A stretch of 64,000 nucleotides of DNA. Origin: Klebsiella sp. BIGb0138 (GTDB taxonomy: Bacteria > Pseudomonadota > Gammaproteobacteria > Enterobacterales > Enterobacteriaceae). Made by a program: the position numbers and the translations under genes. Below the pieces are notes generated by a model, which saw nothing but the letters and a program-made list of their open reading frames with translations, did no database searches and was not told the origin of the DNA. This document shows positions 43,841-54,838 of this stretch, piece by piece (within the stretch, counting starts at the first letter, position 1; each line of letters opens with the position of its first letter). Location of the stretch: assembly GCF_004342285.1 (NCBI RefSeq), contig NZ_SMCV01000001.1, forward strand, positions 124,001-188,000, read 5' to 3'.

Positions 43841-44980
43841 TCAGAAATATTTCCGCAGATACTCCGTGAGGCACAGAATCGCCATCGCCTGGCCGTACGG
43901 CATTGAGGTCAACGGAATATCACGATAGAAATCGAGAGTCGACCCCATCCCGGTACCAAACGACGTTTGCCGCAGCTCGCCCTGCGCAGAGATATGGCTC
44001 ACAATCCCGCGAATGGCCTTCTCCGCGATGCCGGCATATTCCCGACTGACGTAGCGCTTACGCACCGCTTTCAGGATGCCGTAGGCGAACCCGGCCGTCG
44101 CCGAGGCTTCAGGATAAGAGTGCGGATCGTCCAGCAGCGTATGCCACAGGCCGCTGTCGTCCTGACATTTCGCCAGCGCGGCAATTTGGGCGGTCAGAAC
44201 CTGGATCAGATAGCGCCTGACGGCGCTGTGTTCCGGGAGATCGACCAGTTCGAGGAAGTCCGGAATCACCATCGTCAACCAGCTATTACCGCGTGCCCAG
44301 CGCGCGCGGGCGAAGTTATGCTGGCCGTCATAGCTCCAGCCGTGGAACCACAGCCCGGTCTCACGATCCATCAGGTTCTGTACGTGGAGTAAGAACTGAT
44401 AGGTGGCTTCTTCCACATACTGCGGCCGATCGAGCAATTTACCGATTTTCGCCAACGGCAGCACGGTCATCATCAAGGTATCGTCCCACATCTGCTGATG
44501 ATTTTCCTCCGCCAGGGTGATGTGCTGCATCCCGCCGTGATCGGTGCGCGGCATCTCATACATCGCCCACTCCGCCCAGCTGTCGAGCCAGGGTAAGTAC
44601 TCCTGCCTGCCCGTCTCTTCGTAGCGGTAGGCCAACGTTAAAAAGGGCGCCATGGTATTGACGTTTTTGGTCGTGGCGCCTTCGGCAAAGCGCTCGGCAA
44701 ACCAGTCGTCGATAATATCGCGCATTGCGACATCCCCGGTCTGCTGGTAATACTGATGAATGCCGTACAGACCCACGCCATGGGTCCATTCCCAACCGGC
44801 CCACCCTTTGGTATCAATCACCCGCCCGTCGTCCAGCCGCAGCAGAAACGTCCCCTCTTCATCCCGGATATTGACCAGGCTATGGGTCACTTTTTGGATC
44901 AGCGCCTGCAGCTCATGACGGGCGATAAAATGCTCCGGCTGACGCAGTAGCGGGCTATGTTTGACAGGCCAAACCTTCAT
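43841..44980 (-). CDS. rhiN: GH105 unsaturated rhamnogalacturonyl hydrolase (RhiN-like)
   Basis: 379 residues, (alpha/alpha)6 barrel of family GH105 (YteR, YesR, RhiN). It hydrates the 4,5-double bond at the end of rhamnogalacturonan disaccharides made by lyases. Family segments: GWAGWEWTHGVGLYGIHQYY (about 58-77), MWDDTLMMTVLPLAKIG (about 165, with the acid Asp), FHGWSYDGQHNFARARWARGNSWL (about 214-237) and YPEASATAGFAYG. No signal peptide, so cytoplasmic. It follows rhiT by 4 nt. Confidence 0.9.
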   Translation of the reverse strand: MKVWPVKHSPLLRQPEHFIARHELQALIQKVTHSLVNIRDEEGTFLLRLDDGRVIDTKGWAGWEWTHGVGLYGIHQYYQQTGDVAMRDIIDDWFAERFAEGATTKNVNTMAPFLTLAYRYEETGRQEYLPWLDSWAEWAMYEMPRTDHGGMQHITLAEENHQQMWDDTLMMTVLPLAKIGKLLDRPQYVEEATYQFLLHVQNLMDRETGLWFHGWSYDGQHNFARARWARGNSWLTMVIPDFLELVDLPEHSAVRRYLIQVLTAQIAALAKCQDDSGLWHTLLDDPHSYPEASATAGFAYGILKAVRKRYVSREYAGIAEKAIRGIVSHISAQGELRQTSFGTGMGSTLDFYRDIPLTSMPYGQAMAILCLTEYLRKYF

Positions 44981-44984
44981 ATCT

Positions 44985-46568
44985 TTAACCTCTGTTATAT
45001 GTCGAATTCAATTCAGCGCCCTGCTTGAGCGATGGCGCAGCAGGTTTATTACGATTCAGATAACCAATATTGTTATTTCCCCACAGAGAGGCGTACGGCA
45101 TCCCGGCCAGCATCTCGACTATCGCACGGTCTTCGGCGCGCGCCAGCTCCGGCTGGGGACGACCTGACTGGCGCATTTTCTGCGTTTCGGCCCGCAGCAC
45201 GCTATGCGTCGCGAGGTTGAGCTTAAAGCGCAGGGAGACGAGGAAGCCGCAGGCCAGCACCAGCAGCGTACCCACGCTGAGGATCAATAAAATGGTGTGG
45301 CTGACTTCATAGGGCTGGGTCTTCTGCCCGGAGACAAAGCCGGACAGCTGCATAATGATCCCCACCAACATCACCGCCCCCGCCTGCGAGGCTTTACGCG
45401 TCAGCGTCATGATGCCGGCGAAAATGCCCTCGCGGCGCTGCCCGGTAATAACCTCATCGACATCAGCGATGTAGGTGTAGGTGTTCCACGGCACGTAGTT
45501 AATCCCACCGCGCCCCAGGCCGGCAATGGCGGAGACCAGCAGCAGTAGCGAGTAGATGTCGCTCAGGCCGGCATAGTAGAGCATCGCATATGACAGAGAG
45601 CTCAAGCCGAACAACACCACCACCATGCGATAAGACGGCGCCGGGCCAAAGCGAATGCACAGCGGAATCATGGCGATCACCGCAATAAACTGGAAGATGG
45701 CCATCGTACCCAGCAGGTTGGAGGCCATCGAGGCTTCCTGCATCAGCACAAAGACCACGTAGTAGGTGAAGACGGCGTTGAAGACGTCCTGGGCGATATA
45801 GCCGCCGAGGTACATGCCTAAATGCTGACGGAAAATCTTAATCCGCAGCGTCGAACTCAGCTCAATAAACAGGCGGTTAAGGCTCTGAGCCAGCGAGAGG
45901 TTACGCTTCTCTTCTTCGGCACGCAGCGCCGCCTCCGACCACGCTTCACGCGGCCGTTCCCAGGTAAAGCACCAGACGAAGGTCAGCATTAGCGCACACA
46001 GTACCGAGAACACCAGGCTGGCGTAAAAGAAGGAGATGGCGTTGTCCTTGCCAAAGTGGCTCAGCAGAACGCCCGGCAGGAACGATGCCAGAATGGCCGA
46101 CATCTGCGCCATGGAAATGCGCGCTCCGGAAAATTTCGTTTTCTGCTTAAAATCGTCGGTCATTTCCGGTACCAGCGTTTCGTATGGCACCAGAATCATG
46201 GTGTAGACGATATCAAACAGCAGATAGGTCAGCAGGTAGTACCAGAATCCCATGTCGCCAACCCACATGATCGAGTAGCTAAACACACAGGGAATACCTA
46301 ACAGAATAAAGAACTTGCGTCGGCCAAAGCGTTTGCCCAGCCAGGTGGTGCCAAAGTTATCCGTCAGAAAGCCCATCAGCGGACTAATCACCGCATCCAG
46401 TACCCTCGCCGTCGCGAAGATTAACGTCGCTTCGATAGGCGTCAGACCACAAAACGTTGTATAAAAATAGAGTAACCATGCCGCGGTGAGTGCTGTGGTC
46501 CCCGCGCCCAGAAAATCGCCCGATCCATAGGCAAGGTAGTTAGCCAAACCGATTTTACGTGTTTTCAT
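44985..46568 (-). CDS. rhiT: Rhamnogalacturonide transporter RhiT-like (GPH/MFS)
   Basis: 527 residues from ATG 46568 (MKTRKIGLANYLAYGSGDFLG); the frame runs further upstream without a good start. Twelve membrane spans, glycoside-pentoside-hexuronide cation symporter family (GDFLGAGTTALTAAWLLYFYTTFCGL; GFLTDNFGTTWLGKRFGRRKFFI). Pairing with the GH105 gene matches Dickeya rhiT-rhiN, where it imports unsaturated rhamnogalacturonides. Confidence 0.88.
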   Translation of the reverse strand: MKTRKIGLANYLAYGSGDFLGAGTTALTAAWLLYFYTTFCGLTPIEATLIFATARVLDAVISPLMGFLTDNFGTTWLGKRFGRRKFFILLGIPCVFSYSIMWVGDMGFWYYLLTYLLFDIVYTMILVPYETLVPEMTDDFKQKTKFSGARISMAQMSAILASFLPGVLLSHFGKDNAISFFYASLVFSVLCALMLTFVWCFTWERPREAWSEAALRAEEEKRNLSLAQSLNRLFIELSSTLRIKIFRQHLGMYLGGYIAQDVFNAVFTYYVVFVLMQEASMASNLLGTMAIFQFIAVIAMIPLCIRFGPAPSYRMVVVLFGLSSLSYAMLYYAGLSDIYSLLLLVSAIAGLGRGGINYVPWNTYTYIADVDEVITGQRREGIFAGIMTLTRKASQAGAVMLVGIIMQLSGFVSGQKTQPYEVSHTILLILSVGTLLVLACGFLVSLRFKLNLATHSVLRAETQKMRQSGRPQPELARAEDRAIVEMLAGMPYASLWGNNNIGYLNRNKPAAPSLKQGAELNSTYNRG

Positions 46569-46828
46569 CGCCGTAAATCCTGTGTCTTTTGGAGAGAACT
46601 CCGACAATCTTTCTGGCTTAGAGCCTTTCCCGGTAGGCGACATTATTGCAGACGGTTCGGACACCGACAGCGCGAAACAACCGGCGATACGCCAGGTACA
46701 TGAGGATGATTCGCGTCGTTCACCCGGAGCCGAACCGGCCAATAAAATAGCCTGATGGGTGAGGTTCTTAGCCAAAAGGGAGTTGGTACATGGCTACAGT
46801 AAAAGCATGGGGAGAGGGTTACCTTTTC

Positions 46829-46863
46829 ATTTTTGCCAGCCCGCCCTCACCCATGGCAAAAAT
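46829..46863. promoter_or_regulatory. Spaced inverted repeat, candidate AraC/RhaS-type operator
   Basis: ATTTTTGCCA and TGGCAAAAAT are perfect 10-bp inverted arms separated by 15 bp. The spacing resembles RhaS half-sites, and RhaS activates rhiTN in Dickeya. No terminator function is implied for either neighbour, since no gene ends here. Confidence 0.4.
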
Positions 46864-46893
46864 ACAAAGAGTCAGCAGACGGGCTTCACCTAT

Positions 46894-46910
46894 TTATAAA
46901 ACAGCATTTC
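46894..46910. promoter_or_regulatory. KdgR-like box
   Basis: The sequence TTATAAAACAGCATTTC matches about 15 of 17 positions of the KdgR consensus (RRWWRAAAYRNYRTTTY). KdgR represses pectin-oligomer genes including rhiTN in relatives. It is about 330 bp from rhiT, which is far for direct repression. Confidence 0.4.
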
Positions 46911-47076
46911 TTTTATAGCAAAACCGAAGACCATAACCGAGGACCAATGACCAGAAACGTGATTTATTACCCACGGATTGCGTGCTTTTGGCGCATGGCG
47001 AATAGACCTTGCGGGAGAATGGAAATCGGAGTAAAGAAAGTAAGAGGGGTTATTTTGCGTATCTTAAGGAGGCTTG

Positions 47077-47505
47077 ATGCCCTACTCACATCTGTTAGTT
47101 GCCGTTGCGCCCACGCCGGAAAGCCGCATACTGATCGCGAAGGCGGTCTCCATCGCCCGCCCGCTGGCGGCCAAAGTCAGCCTGATCACCCTGGCGACCG
47201 ATCCGGAGTTGTATAATCACTTCGCCGCACCGATGCTGGAAAATCTGCGGGATTTAATGCACGAAGAAACCCGCGATTTTCTCGCGGGACTGGCCGCAGA
47301 GGCCGGTTATCCGATCGGCAACCTCACGATCGCCAGCGGTGAGCTGTGTCACCATATCAAAGACTTTTGCCAGCAGCATCATGTCGACCTGGTCATTTGT
47401 GGCAACCACAATCAGAGCCTGTTTTCCCGCGCGACCTGCTCGGCGAAAAGTATCGTCGGCAGCAGCGGCGTGGATGTATTGCTGGTATCGCTGGAAAAAG
47501 GCTAA
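47077..47505 (+). CDS. uspC: Universal stress protein UspC
   Basis: 142 residues from ATG 47077, with AAGGAGG at optimal spacing; a TTG directly before is less likely. UspA-type alpha/beta fold (MPYSHLLVAVAPTPES; VDLVICGNHNQSLFSRATCSAKSIVGSSGVDVLLV). Next to otsBA as in E. coli; linked to osmotic, UV and starvation responses. Confidence 0.93.
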   Translation: MPYSHLLVAVAPTPESRILIAKAVSIARPLAAKVSLITLATDPELYNHFAAPMLENLRDLMHEETRDFLAGLAAEAGYPIGNLTIASGELCHHIKDFCQQHHVDLVICGNHNQSLFSRATCSAKSIVGSSGVDVLLVSLEKG

Positions 47506-47523
47506 CGCCGCAGCGTTAGCCTT
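47494..47523 (-). terminator. Terminator of otsBA overlapping the uspC 3' end
   Basis: Arms AAGGCTAACGC / GCGTTAGCCTT with a CGCA loop. The minus strand has a five-T run after the stem, so it ends otsBA; the plus strand lacks one. The uspC stop codon lies in the stem. Confidence 0.75.
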
Positions 47524-47531
47524 AACCATGG

Positions 47532-49749
<2,218 letters not shown>

Positions 49750-49835
49750 TCATGGTCAGCGTTACGCTGGTTGTTAACTAATTGTTAGCCATGTAAGTAT
49801 AGACAGTGTGACCGAGCTCGCCATTTTTGATAGTT

Positions 49836-49862
49836 GTCGCCAGCGCAACGGGCGCTGGCGAC
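49836..49862. terminator. Hairpin after araH
   Basis: A perfect 11-bp stem GTCGCCAGCGC / GCGCTGGCGAC with a 5-nt loop, 33 nt after the araH stop. No T-run on either strand; it may protect the mRNA 3' end or terminate weakly. Confidence 0.45.
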
Positions 49863-49894
49863 ATTCCAGGATTAAACTGAAAGGTTGGAGGTCA

Positions 49895-50878
49895 TTAAAC
49901 CGCACGTTTGGCTTTTTGCTTGTAGCGATCGAAGATCACCGCCGCCAGCAAAATCACGCCGCGGACCACATATTGCGAGAACGGCGAAATGTTAAGCAGG
50001 TTCATCGCGTTCTCGACGGTGCCAAGGATCAGGATCCCGGCCACCACGTAGGAGATTTTACCGATCCCGCCTTTCAACGATACGCCGCCCAGCACGCAGG
50101 CCGAAATAACGATCAATTCATAGCCTATTGAAGTCATCGGCTGGCCGCTGGTCATTCGCGATGCCAGAATAATCCCCGCCGCCGCGGAGACCAGCCCGGA
50201 AAGCACGAAAATAATAATTTTGGTGCGGACGACCGGCACTCCCGCCAGACGGGCCGCCTCTTCATTCCCGCCTATCGCCAGGGTGTTGCGGCCAAAGGTG
50301 GTTTTATTGAGCAGCAGGCCAAACACGATCAGGCAGGCGACGGTCAGCCAGATCGGCGCCGGCAGGCCGAACCAGTTGGCGTAGCCTAAGGTGAAGAAGC
50401 GCTCATCTTCGATGCCCACCGCTTTACCATCGGAGATAATATAGGCCAGCCCGCGTACGATCTGCATCGTCGCCAGGGTGGTGATCAGGGCGTTAATTTT
50501 CAGCCGGGCAATCACGAAGCCGTTCACCAGCCCGCTGATCGCCCCCAGCAGCAGACCGGCGGCGATTCCCGTCCACAGGCTTTCCGTCAGATTGATCACG
50601 ACGGCGGTGGTCACGCCGGCACAGGCGATGACCGAGGCTACCGAGAGGTCAAAATCGCCGGACGCCAGGCAAAACAGCATGCCGCAGGCCACCATACCGG
50701 ACATCGAAATCGCCAGACCCAGCCCTTTCATATTGATGAATGAGGCAAAGTTCGGCACAAAAATAACGCAGCCGATAAACAGCACGGCAAAGACCACTAA
50801 CATGCCAAACTGATCCCAGATACGGGCAAAGCTGAAGGCAGGTCGGCGGGTAGTTGAGGTGGTAACAGAGGACATCAT
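49895..50878 (-). CDS. araH: L-arabinose ABC transporter, permease AraH
   Basis: 327 residues, about 10 membrane spans, BPD_transp_2 family (ASGDFDLSVASVIACAGV; IGGNEEAARLAGVPVVRTK; VISACVLGGVSLKGGIG). Last gene of araFGH. Confidence 0.95.
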   Translation of the reverse strand: MMSSVTTSTTRRPAFSFARIWDQFGMLVVFAVLFIGCVIFVPNFASFINMKGLGLAISMSGMVACGMLFCLASGDFDLSVASVIACAGVTTAVVINLTESLWTGIAAGLLLGAISGLVNGFVIARLKINALITTLATMQIVRGLAYIISDGKAVGIEDERFFTLGYANWFGLPAPIWLTVACLIVFGLLLNKTTFGRNTLAIGGNEEAARLAGVPVVRTKIIIFVLSGLVSAAAGIILASRMTSGQPMTSIGYELIVISACVLGGVSLKGGIGKISYVVAGILILGTVENAMNLLNISPFSQYVVRGVILLAAVIFDRYKQKAKRAV

Positions 50879-50889
50879 AAGCTCCTTAC

Positions 50890-52404
50890 TCAGGCGACCG
50901 CCTGGCTCACTTTTGGCATCGCAAGGCTTAACGCCTGCTGTTCATTGGCAGCTTCATGCAGCAGTTCACCCGCCACTTCCCCCTCGCGCATCACCACGAT
51001 TCGATCCGCCACGCCGAGCACTTCAGGTAAATCGCTGGAGGCGAAAACGACGGCGACGCCGGAGGCCGCCAGAGCATAGATCACGTGATAAATCTCATGC
51101 TTCGCCCCAACGTCAATTCCGCGGGTCGGCTCATCGAGCAGAATCACTTTCATCTCTTCCGACAGCCAGCGCCCGAGAATCGCTTTCTGCTGGTTGCCGC
51201 CGGAGAGGTTGACGATCGGCTGCTCAGGCCCCGGGGTCTTAATATTGAGGGATTGAATATGCCGGTCGGCGTTCTGCGCTTCCCAGCCGTTATTAATGAT
51301 GCAGCCGGCGTAAATATGCCGGCGTCGCGCGCTGATATTGATATTGTCGCGCACCGAGTGGACCGGAATAATCCCCTCCGCCTTGCGATCCTCCGGGCAC
51401 AGCATCATGCCGGCCGCAATGGCCTGCGCCGGTTTACGGATATCGATAGCCTGACCATCGATATACACCTGCCCGCCGGTGATCCGGGTGCCGCCAAATA
51501 ATCCTTTCATCAGTTCGCTGCGACCGGCCCCCACCAGCCCAAAGAGGCCGACAATTTCTCCGCTGCGCACCGACAGGCTCACCGGCGCGCGCACGCCCGG
51601 CGCTTTCACCTGCTCCAGACGCAAACGCTCCGGGCCATATTCACGCGGTTGCCAGCCGTAGATATCGCCCAGCTCACGGCCCACCATCGCCTGCACCAGC
51701 GCATCATGGCTGACGATTTGCCTATCAGTGAAGGTGCGTACGTAGCGGCCATCTTTGAATACGGTGATCGCATCGCTTAAGGCAAAGATCTCTTCCATAC
51801 GGTGAGAGACATAAATAATGACGCGCCCTTCCTGACGGAGCTCGCGAATAACCCGAAACAGGTTGTCGATTTCGCGGGCCGATAGGGAACTGGTGGGTTC
51901 ATCAAAAGCGATCACCCTGGCGTTGCGGGTCAGCGCCTTGGCAATCTCCACCATTTGCCACTGGCCGATAGAGAGATATTTCAACGGCGTTTCCGGGTCG
52001 ATATCCAGCCCCAGATGTTCCAGCTGCAGGCGCGCTTTATCGTTGAGCAGCGATCGGTTAACCACGCCGTATTTATGCGGGATCTGACCAAGATAGATAT
52101 TCTCCGCCACGGTCATCTCCGGAATCAGGTGCAGCTCCTGATAAATAATCGCCACTCCGGCGTTGAGCGCCTCGGCGGCATTGGCAAACGCCCGCAGCTG
52201 CCCGCCAATCAACAGATTACCGGCGGTCGGAATGTAGTTGCCGCTGAGAATTTTCAGCAGCGTGGATTTCCCGGCGCCGTTTTCTCCCATCAGGGCGTGA
52301 ATCTGTCCGCTATAGCAGTCAAAACTAATATCGGACAGCGCTTTAACGCCGGGAAAAGTCATGGTGATACCGCGAAATGAGAGATAAGGGGTAGACTGTT
52401 GCAT
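50890..52404 (-). CDS. araG: L-arabinose ABC transporter, ATPase AraG
   Basis: 504 residues, two fused nucleotide-binding domains as in CUT2 sugar importers. First: Walker [10 protein letters not shown] (about 39-47), signature [15 protein letters not shown], Walker [13 protein letters not shown]. Second: degenerate Walker [37 protein letters not shown]. It follows araF across a strong hairpin. Confidence 0.96.
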   Translation of the reverse strand: MQQSTPYLSFRGITMTFPGVKALSDISFDCYSGQIHALMGENGAGKSTLLKILSGNYIPTAGNLLIGGQLRAFANAAEALNAGVAIIYQELHLIPEMTVAENIYLGQIPHKYGVVNRSLLNDKARLQLEHLGLDIDPETPLKYLSIGQWQMVEIAKALTRNARVIAFDEPTSSLSAREIDNLFRVIRELRQEGRVIIYVSHRMEEIFALSDAITVFKDGRYVRTFTDRQIVSHDALVQAMVGRELGDIYGWQPREYGPERLRLEQVKAPGVRAPVSLSVRSGEIVGLFGLVGAGRSELMKGLFGGTRITGGQVYIDGQAIDIRKPAQAIAAGMMLCPEDRKAEGIIPVHSVRDNINISARRRHIYAGCIINNGWEAQNADRHIQSLNIKTPGPEQPIVNLSGGNQQKAILGRWLSEEMKVILLDEPTRGIDVGAKHEIYHVIYALAASGVAVVFASSDLPEVLGVADRIVVMREGEVAGELLHEAANEQQALSLAMPKVSQAVA

Positions 52405-52427
52405 AACGACTCCGCTCTTCTACGCTT

Positions 52428-52452
52428 TGCCTCCCGCCGCCGGCGGGAGGCA
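52428..52452. other. mRNA hairpin between araF and araG
   Basis: A 12-bp GC-rich perfect stem (TGCCTCCCGCCG and its complement) with almost no loop. No T-run. Such hairpins after binding-protein genes usually shield the upstream message and explain higher expression of the binding protein than of the membrane parts. Confidence 0.75.
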
Positions 52453-52466
52453 CGGTCAGCCAGGCC

Positions 52467-53447
52467 TTACAGCCCTTTTTTCGCCAGCTCTTCTTTGAAG
52501 TTGTCGCGGGTTATCAGCACCACATCGGTCACCGCGGTAAATTTCGGCGGCTCGACGCCTTTGCTCACCCAGTTGTAGAGCATCTCGCTGGTTTTATAAC
52601 CGTGAATGTCCGGGCTCGGCAGCAGCGAACCGTAGAAGCCGGTAGCCTGGGCTTTAGAGAGTTCATTGACCGCATCAACGCCGTTAATCCCGATACCAAT
52701 CACGTCCGCCGCTTTAAAGCCCTGCCCTTCGGTGGCCCGTACGCCGCCCAGCACCGTGTTGTCGTTCATCCCGACAATCAGCCAGTGTTTGACCTGCGGA
52801 TGCTGTACCAGCATTGAGTTACCGGCATCGAAAGCCCCGGGGATATCGTTGGATTTGGTGGGTACGCGGTAGATCTGTTTCTCCGGGAAACCGGCGGCTT
52901 TCAGCGCATCCATCGAGCCGGTGGTGCGGCGACGGGCGGTATCGAGCTCATCGGCGGTAATCGCCATCACCCCGGTATCGTTAACGTCCCAGCCGCGTTT
53001 TTGCATCTCCTTGTACAGCTCCTGGCCCTGACGGGCGCCGATTTCGCTGGCGGCCATCATCACCAGCGGCACGCTGTCCATCGGTTTACCTTTCGCATTC
53101 ACGAACTGGTCATCAACGGTGATGACTTTCATATCATAGCCGCGCGCTTTCGCCACAATCGCCGATCCCAGCTTCGGGTCTGGGGTACAAATCACAAAGC
53201 CTTTGGCGCCGCTGGCCGCCAGGCTGTCAATTGCGTTAAGCGTTTTTTCGCCGTCCGGCACCGCAATTTTAATCACCTCGAAGCCTAAATCCTTGCCGGC
53301 CTTATCGGCGAATTTCCATTCGGTTTGAAACCAGGGTTCTTCTGGCTGCTTAACCAGAAAACCGAGTTTAAGTGTTTCTGCCATAGCTGATTGTGACATA
53401 ACCGCAGCGAGACCGATCGCCGCCAGCGCTTTAGTAAATTTGTGCAT
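52467..53447 (-). CDS. araF: L-arabinose-binding protein AraF
   Basis: 326 residues from ATG 53447 with GGAG upstream. Signal peptide MHKFTKALAAIGLAAVMSQSAMA. Type I periplasmic binding protein (LKLGFLVKQPEEPWFQTEWKFAD; GVMAITADELDTARRR; WLIVGMNDNTVLGGVRATEG). Captures L-arabinose for AraGH. First gene of the operon. Confidence 0.96.
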   Translation of the reverse strand: MHKFTKALAAIGLAAVMSQSAMAETLKLGFLVKQPEEPWFQTEWKFADKAGKDLGFEVIKIAVPDGEKTLNAIDSLAASGAKGFVICTPDPKLGSAIVAKARGYDMKVITVDDQFVNAKGKPMDSVPLVMMAASEIGARQGQELYKEMQKRGWDVNDTGVMAITADELDTARRRTTGSMDALKAAGFPEKQIYRVPTKSNDIPGAFDAGNSMLVQHPQVKHWLIVGMNDNTVLGGVRATEGQGFKAADVIGIGINGVDAVNELSKAQATGFYGSLLPSPDIHGYKTSEMLYNWVSKGVEPPKFTAVTDVVLITRDNFKEELAKKGL

Positions 53448-53653
53448 GGTAAACTCCAGCTTTAATTCGCTTTTCTGTAGGGAAATATCGGACTTAATGT
53501 TTTTATCTGGCGTAAAACAAGGCATTAGAAAAAACGCACCGCCCACTGCCGTTGTTCATTAAGTAATAACCGGAAATCAATTCTCCCTACGAGAGCATTA
53601 TCACATCGCGGAATTACAGTAATTGCGTGCATAGATTCAGCGGAAAATGACAT

Positions 53654-53684
53654 AAAAAAAGGCCTAATTGTCAGACAATTGGCC
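53654..53684 (-). terminator. Orphan Rho-independent terminator, minus strand
   Basis: An 11-bp stem with one bulged T (GGCC-AATTGTC / GACAATT-GGCC) followed on the minus strand by seven T. It is about 210 nt upstream of araF and ends a transcript that begins to its right, implying an unannotated RNA or tiny gene. Confidence 0.75.
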
Positions 53685-53703
53685 CTGAGCATAGCAGTAT
53701 TAT

Positions 53704-53781
53704 CTATATCACCAGCAGAGTTATCCTTGTGGCCAGGGCCGCGCGCAGTCGCGAGGAAAACCCTCTTTCTTGCCACAACAT
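53704..53781 (-). CDS. Candidate 25-aa small protein or sRNA region upstream of araF
   Basis: An ATG frame of 25 codons (starts MLWQERGFSS, ends ITLLVI) that stops 20 nt before the orphan terminator. Inverted arms TTGTGGC / GCCACAA (53726-53777) could fold the same RNA. The ribosome binding site is poor (GGGG touching ATG), so a non-coding RNA is as likely. I do not recognise it. Confidence 0.25.
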   Translation of the reverse strand: MLWQERGFSSRLRAALATRITLLVI

Positions 53782-54334
53782 CCCCGGATCGCACTTTCCT
53801 TTAGCGAATTCAGCGGCTACCGGGGGGTCTCTCGTCCTGAGCTTATTGATTAAATTAAATAGCACCCCAGATGCTTATTTCCCTTATCAAGTAAAAAATG
53901 ATCTACAACAATTTTCTCGCTTCTCTTTTGATTGCATAAAACCGCCGTCATGCGAGAAACATGAACATACGATTAAATTCTTATTTAATAAAAAAATCGT
54001 ATAACAAGCCGCACTAAAGCCGGTTTAAAAACAAATAAAAACAATAAAAATCAACAAGATAATTTAAATATATTTTATGTATCCATAATAAAAACCACTC
54101 ATTCCTGACGTTGTAACGAAACGTAAAAACGATAGTTTGCGAGTTTTCTTAATCAACTTCTGAGAGTATTCTATATTTATCGGTAGCAGGAAATTCATTA
54201 CCGCTTACATAGGGAAAATGCAGAATGCATTATTCTGCCAGTAATGTTACGCGTAAAGAGTCGCCCCTCAGCAGGGTTACCGGTGCCGGCTCCCGACGTG
54301 CGCATGATACCTCCACTCTAATAAGGATATTTTT

Positions 54335-54838
54335 ATGGTCGTTCCAGGAATAGCGCAGAAGCTCAATATGCAGATGAACCTTGAGTTCCGCGCATCAAAT
54401 TTATATCTGCATCTCAGCGAATGGTGCGAACAGCATCGTCTGAACGGCACCGCCACCTTTTTACGCTCCCGCGCGCAATCCCGCGTCACGCAGATGATGC
54501 GCGTGTTTGATTATATGAAGACCGGCGGAAACTGGCCGATCGTCAAAGATGAAGGGAGCTACAGTCATCAATGTACCTCCCTTGAAGATCTGTTTGCCAC
54601 CACCCTGGCCGATTACCAGCGGCGCAGCAGCATGCTTTCCGGGCTCGCCGAAGAAGCCAAAGCGCAAAGCGATGATACCACCTGGCGCTTCCTGACCCTG
54701 CTCGAGCAAGAGCAGCGGCAGGACGGCATCCTGCTGCAAACCGTGCTTGAAGAAGTCCGTAACGCCGATAAAGCCGGCGTGTGCCTGCAACAAACCGATC
54801 GCCATCTGCTGGAGCTGGTGGCTAATCGTCGCGATTAA
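54335..54838 (+). CDS. ftnB: Ferritin-like protein FtnB
   Basis: 167 residues, four-helix ferritin family ([40 protein letters not shown]). Like E. coli FtnB, it lacks part of the usual ferroxidase ligand set, for example Gln in place of Glu/His in the SRAQSRV segment. Involved in repair of oxidised Fe-S clusters in Salmonella. Its stop overlaps the stop of the convergent lyase gene by 4 bp, with no terminator between. Confidence 0.92.
   Translation: MVVPGIAQKLNMQMNLEFRASNLYLHLSEWCEQHRLNGTATFLRSRAQSRVTQMMRVFDYMKTGGNWPIVKDEGSYSHQCTSLEDLFATTLADYQRRSSMLSGLAEEAKAQSDDTTWRFLTLLEQEQRQDGILLQTVLEEVRNADKAGVCLQQTDRHLLELVANRRD

Larger units (their letters stand above)
46569..47076. promoter_or_regulatory. 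Divergent control region between rhiTN and uspC
   Basis: 508 bp without a convincing gene. Contains a 10-bp inverted repeat (46829-46863) and a KdgR-like box (46894-46910), described separately. The uspC ribosome binding site AAGGAGG is at its right end. Confidence 0.55.
53448..54334. promoter_or_regulatory. Divergent araFGH / ftnB intergenic region
   Basis: About 890 bp. It should hold the araFGH promoter, though I could not pick AraC half-sites with confidence. It contains a minus-strand terminator at 53654-53684 with no annotated gene ending there, a candidate 25-codon frame (53704-53781, minus), a very AT-rich stretch (53840-54180) and an inverted repeat GCAGAAT / ATTCTGC (54220-54238) in front of ftnB. 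Confidence 0.6.

Noticed and set aside
46833..47216. 127-codon frame overlapping uspC start
   Set aside because: Different frame from uspC, no ribosome binding site, crosses the candidate operators.
53448..53700. AraC and CRP sites for araFGH
   Set aside because: Partial CRP half-site (ATCACA) and no convincing AraC half-site pair could be read by eye.
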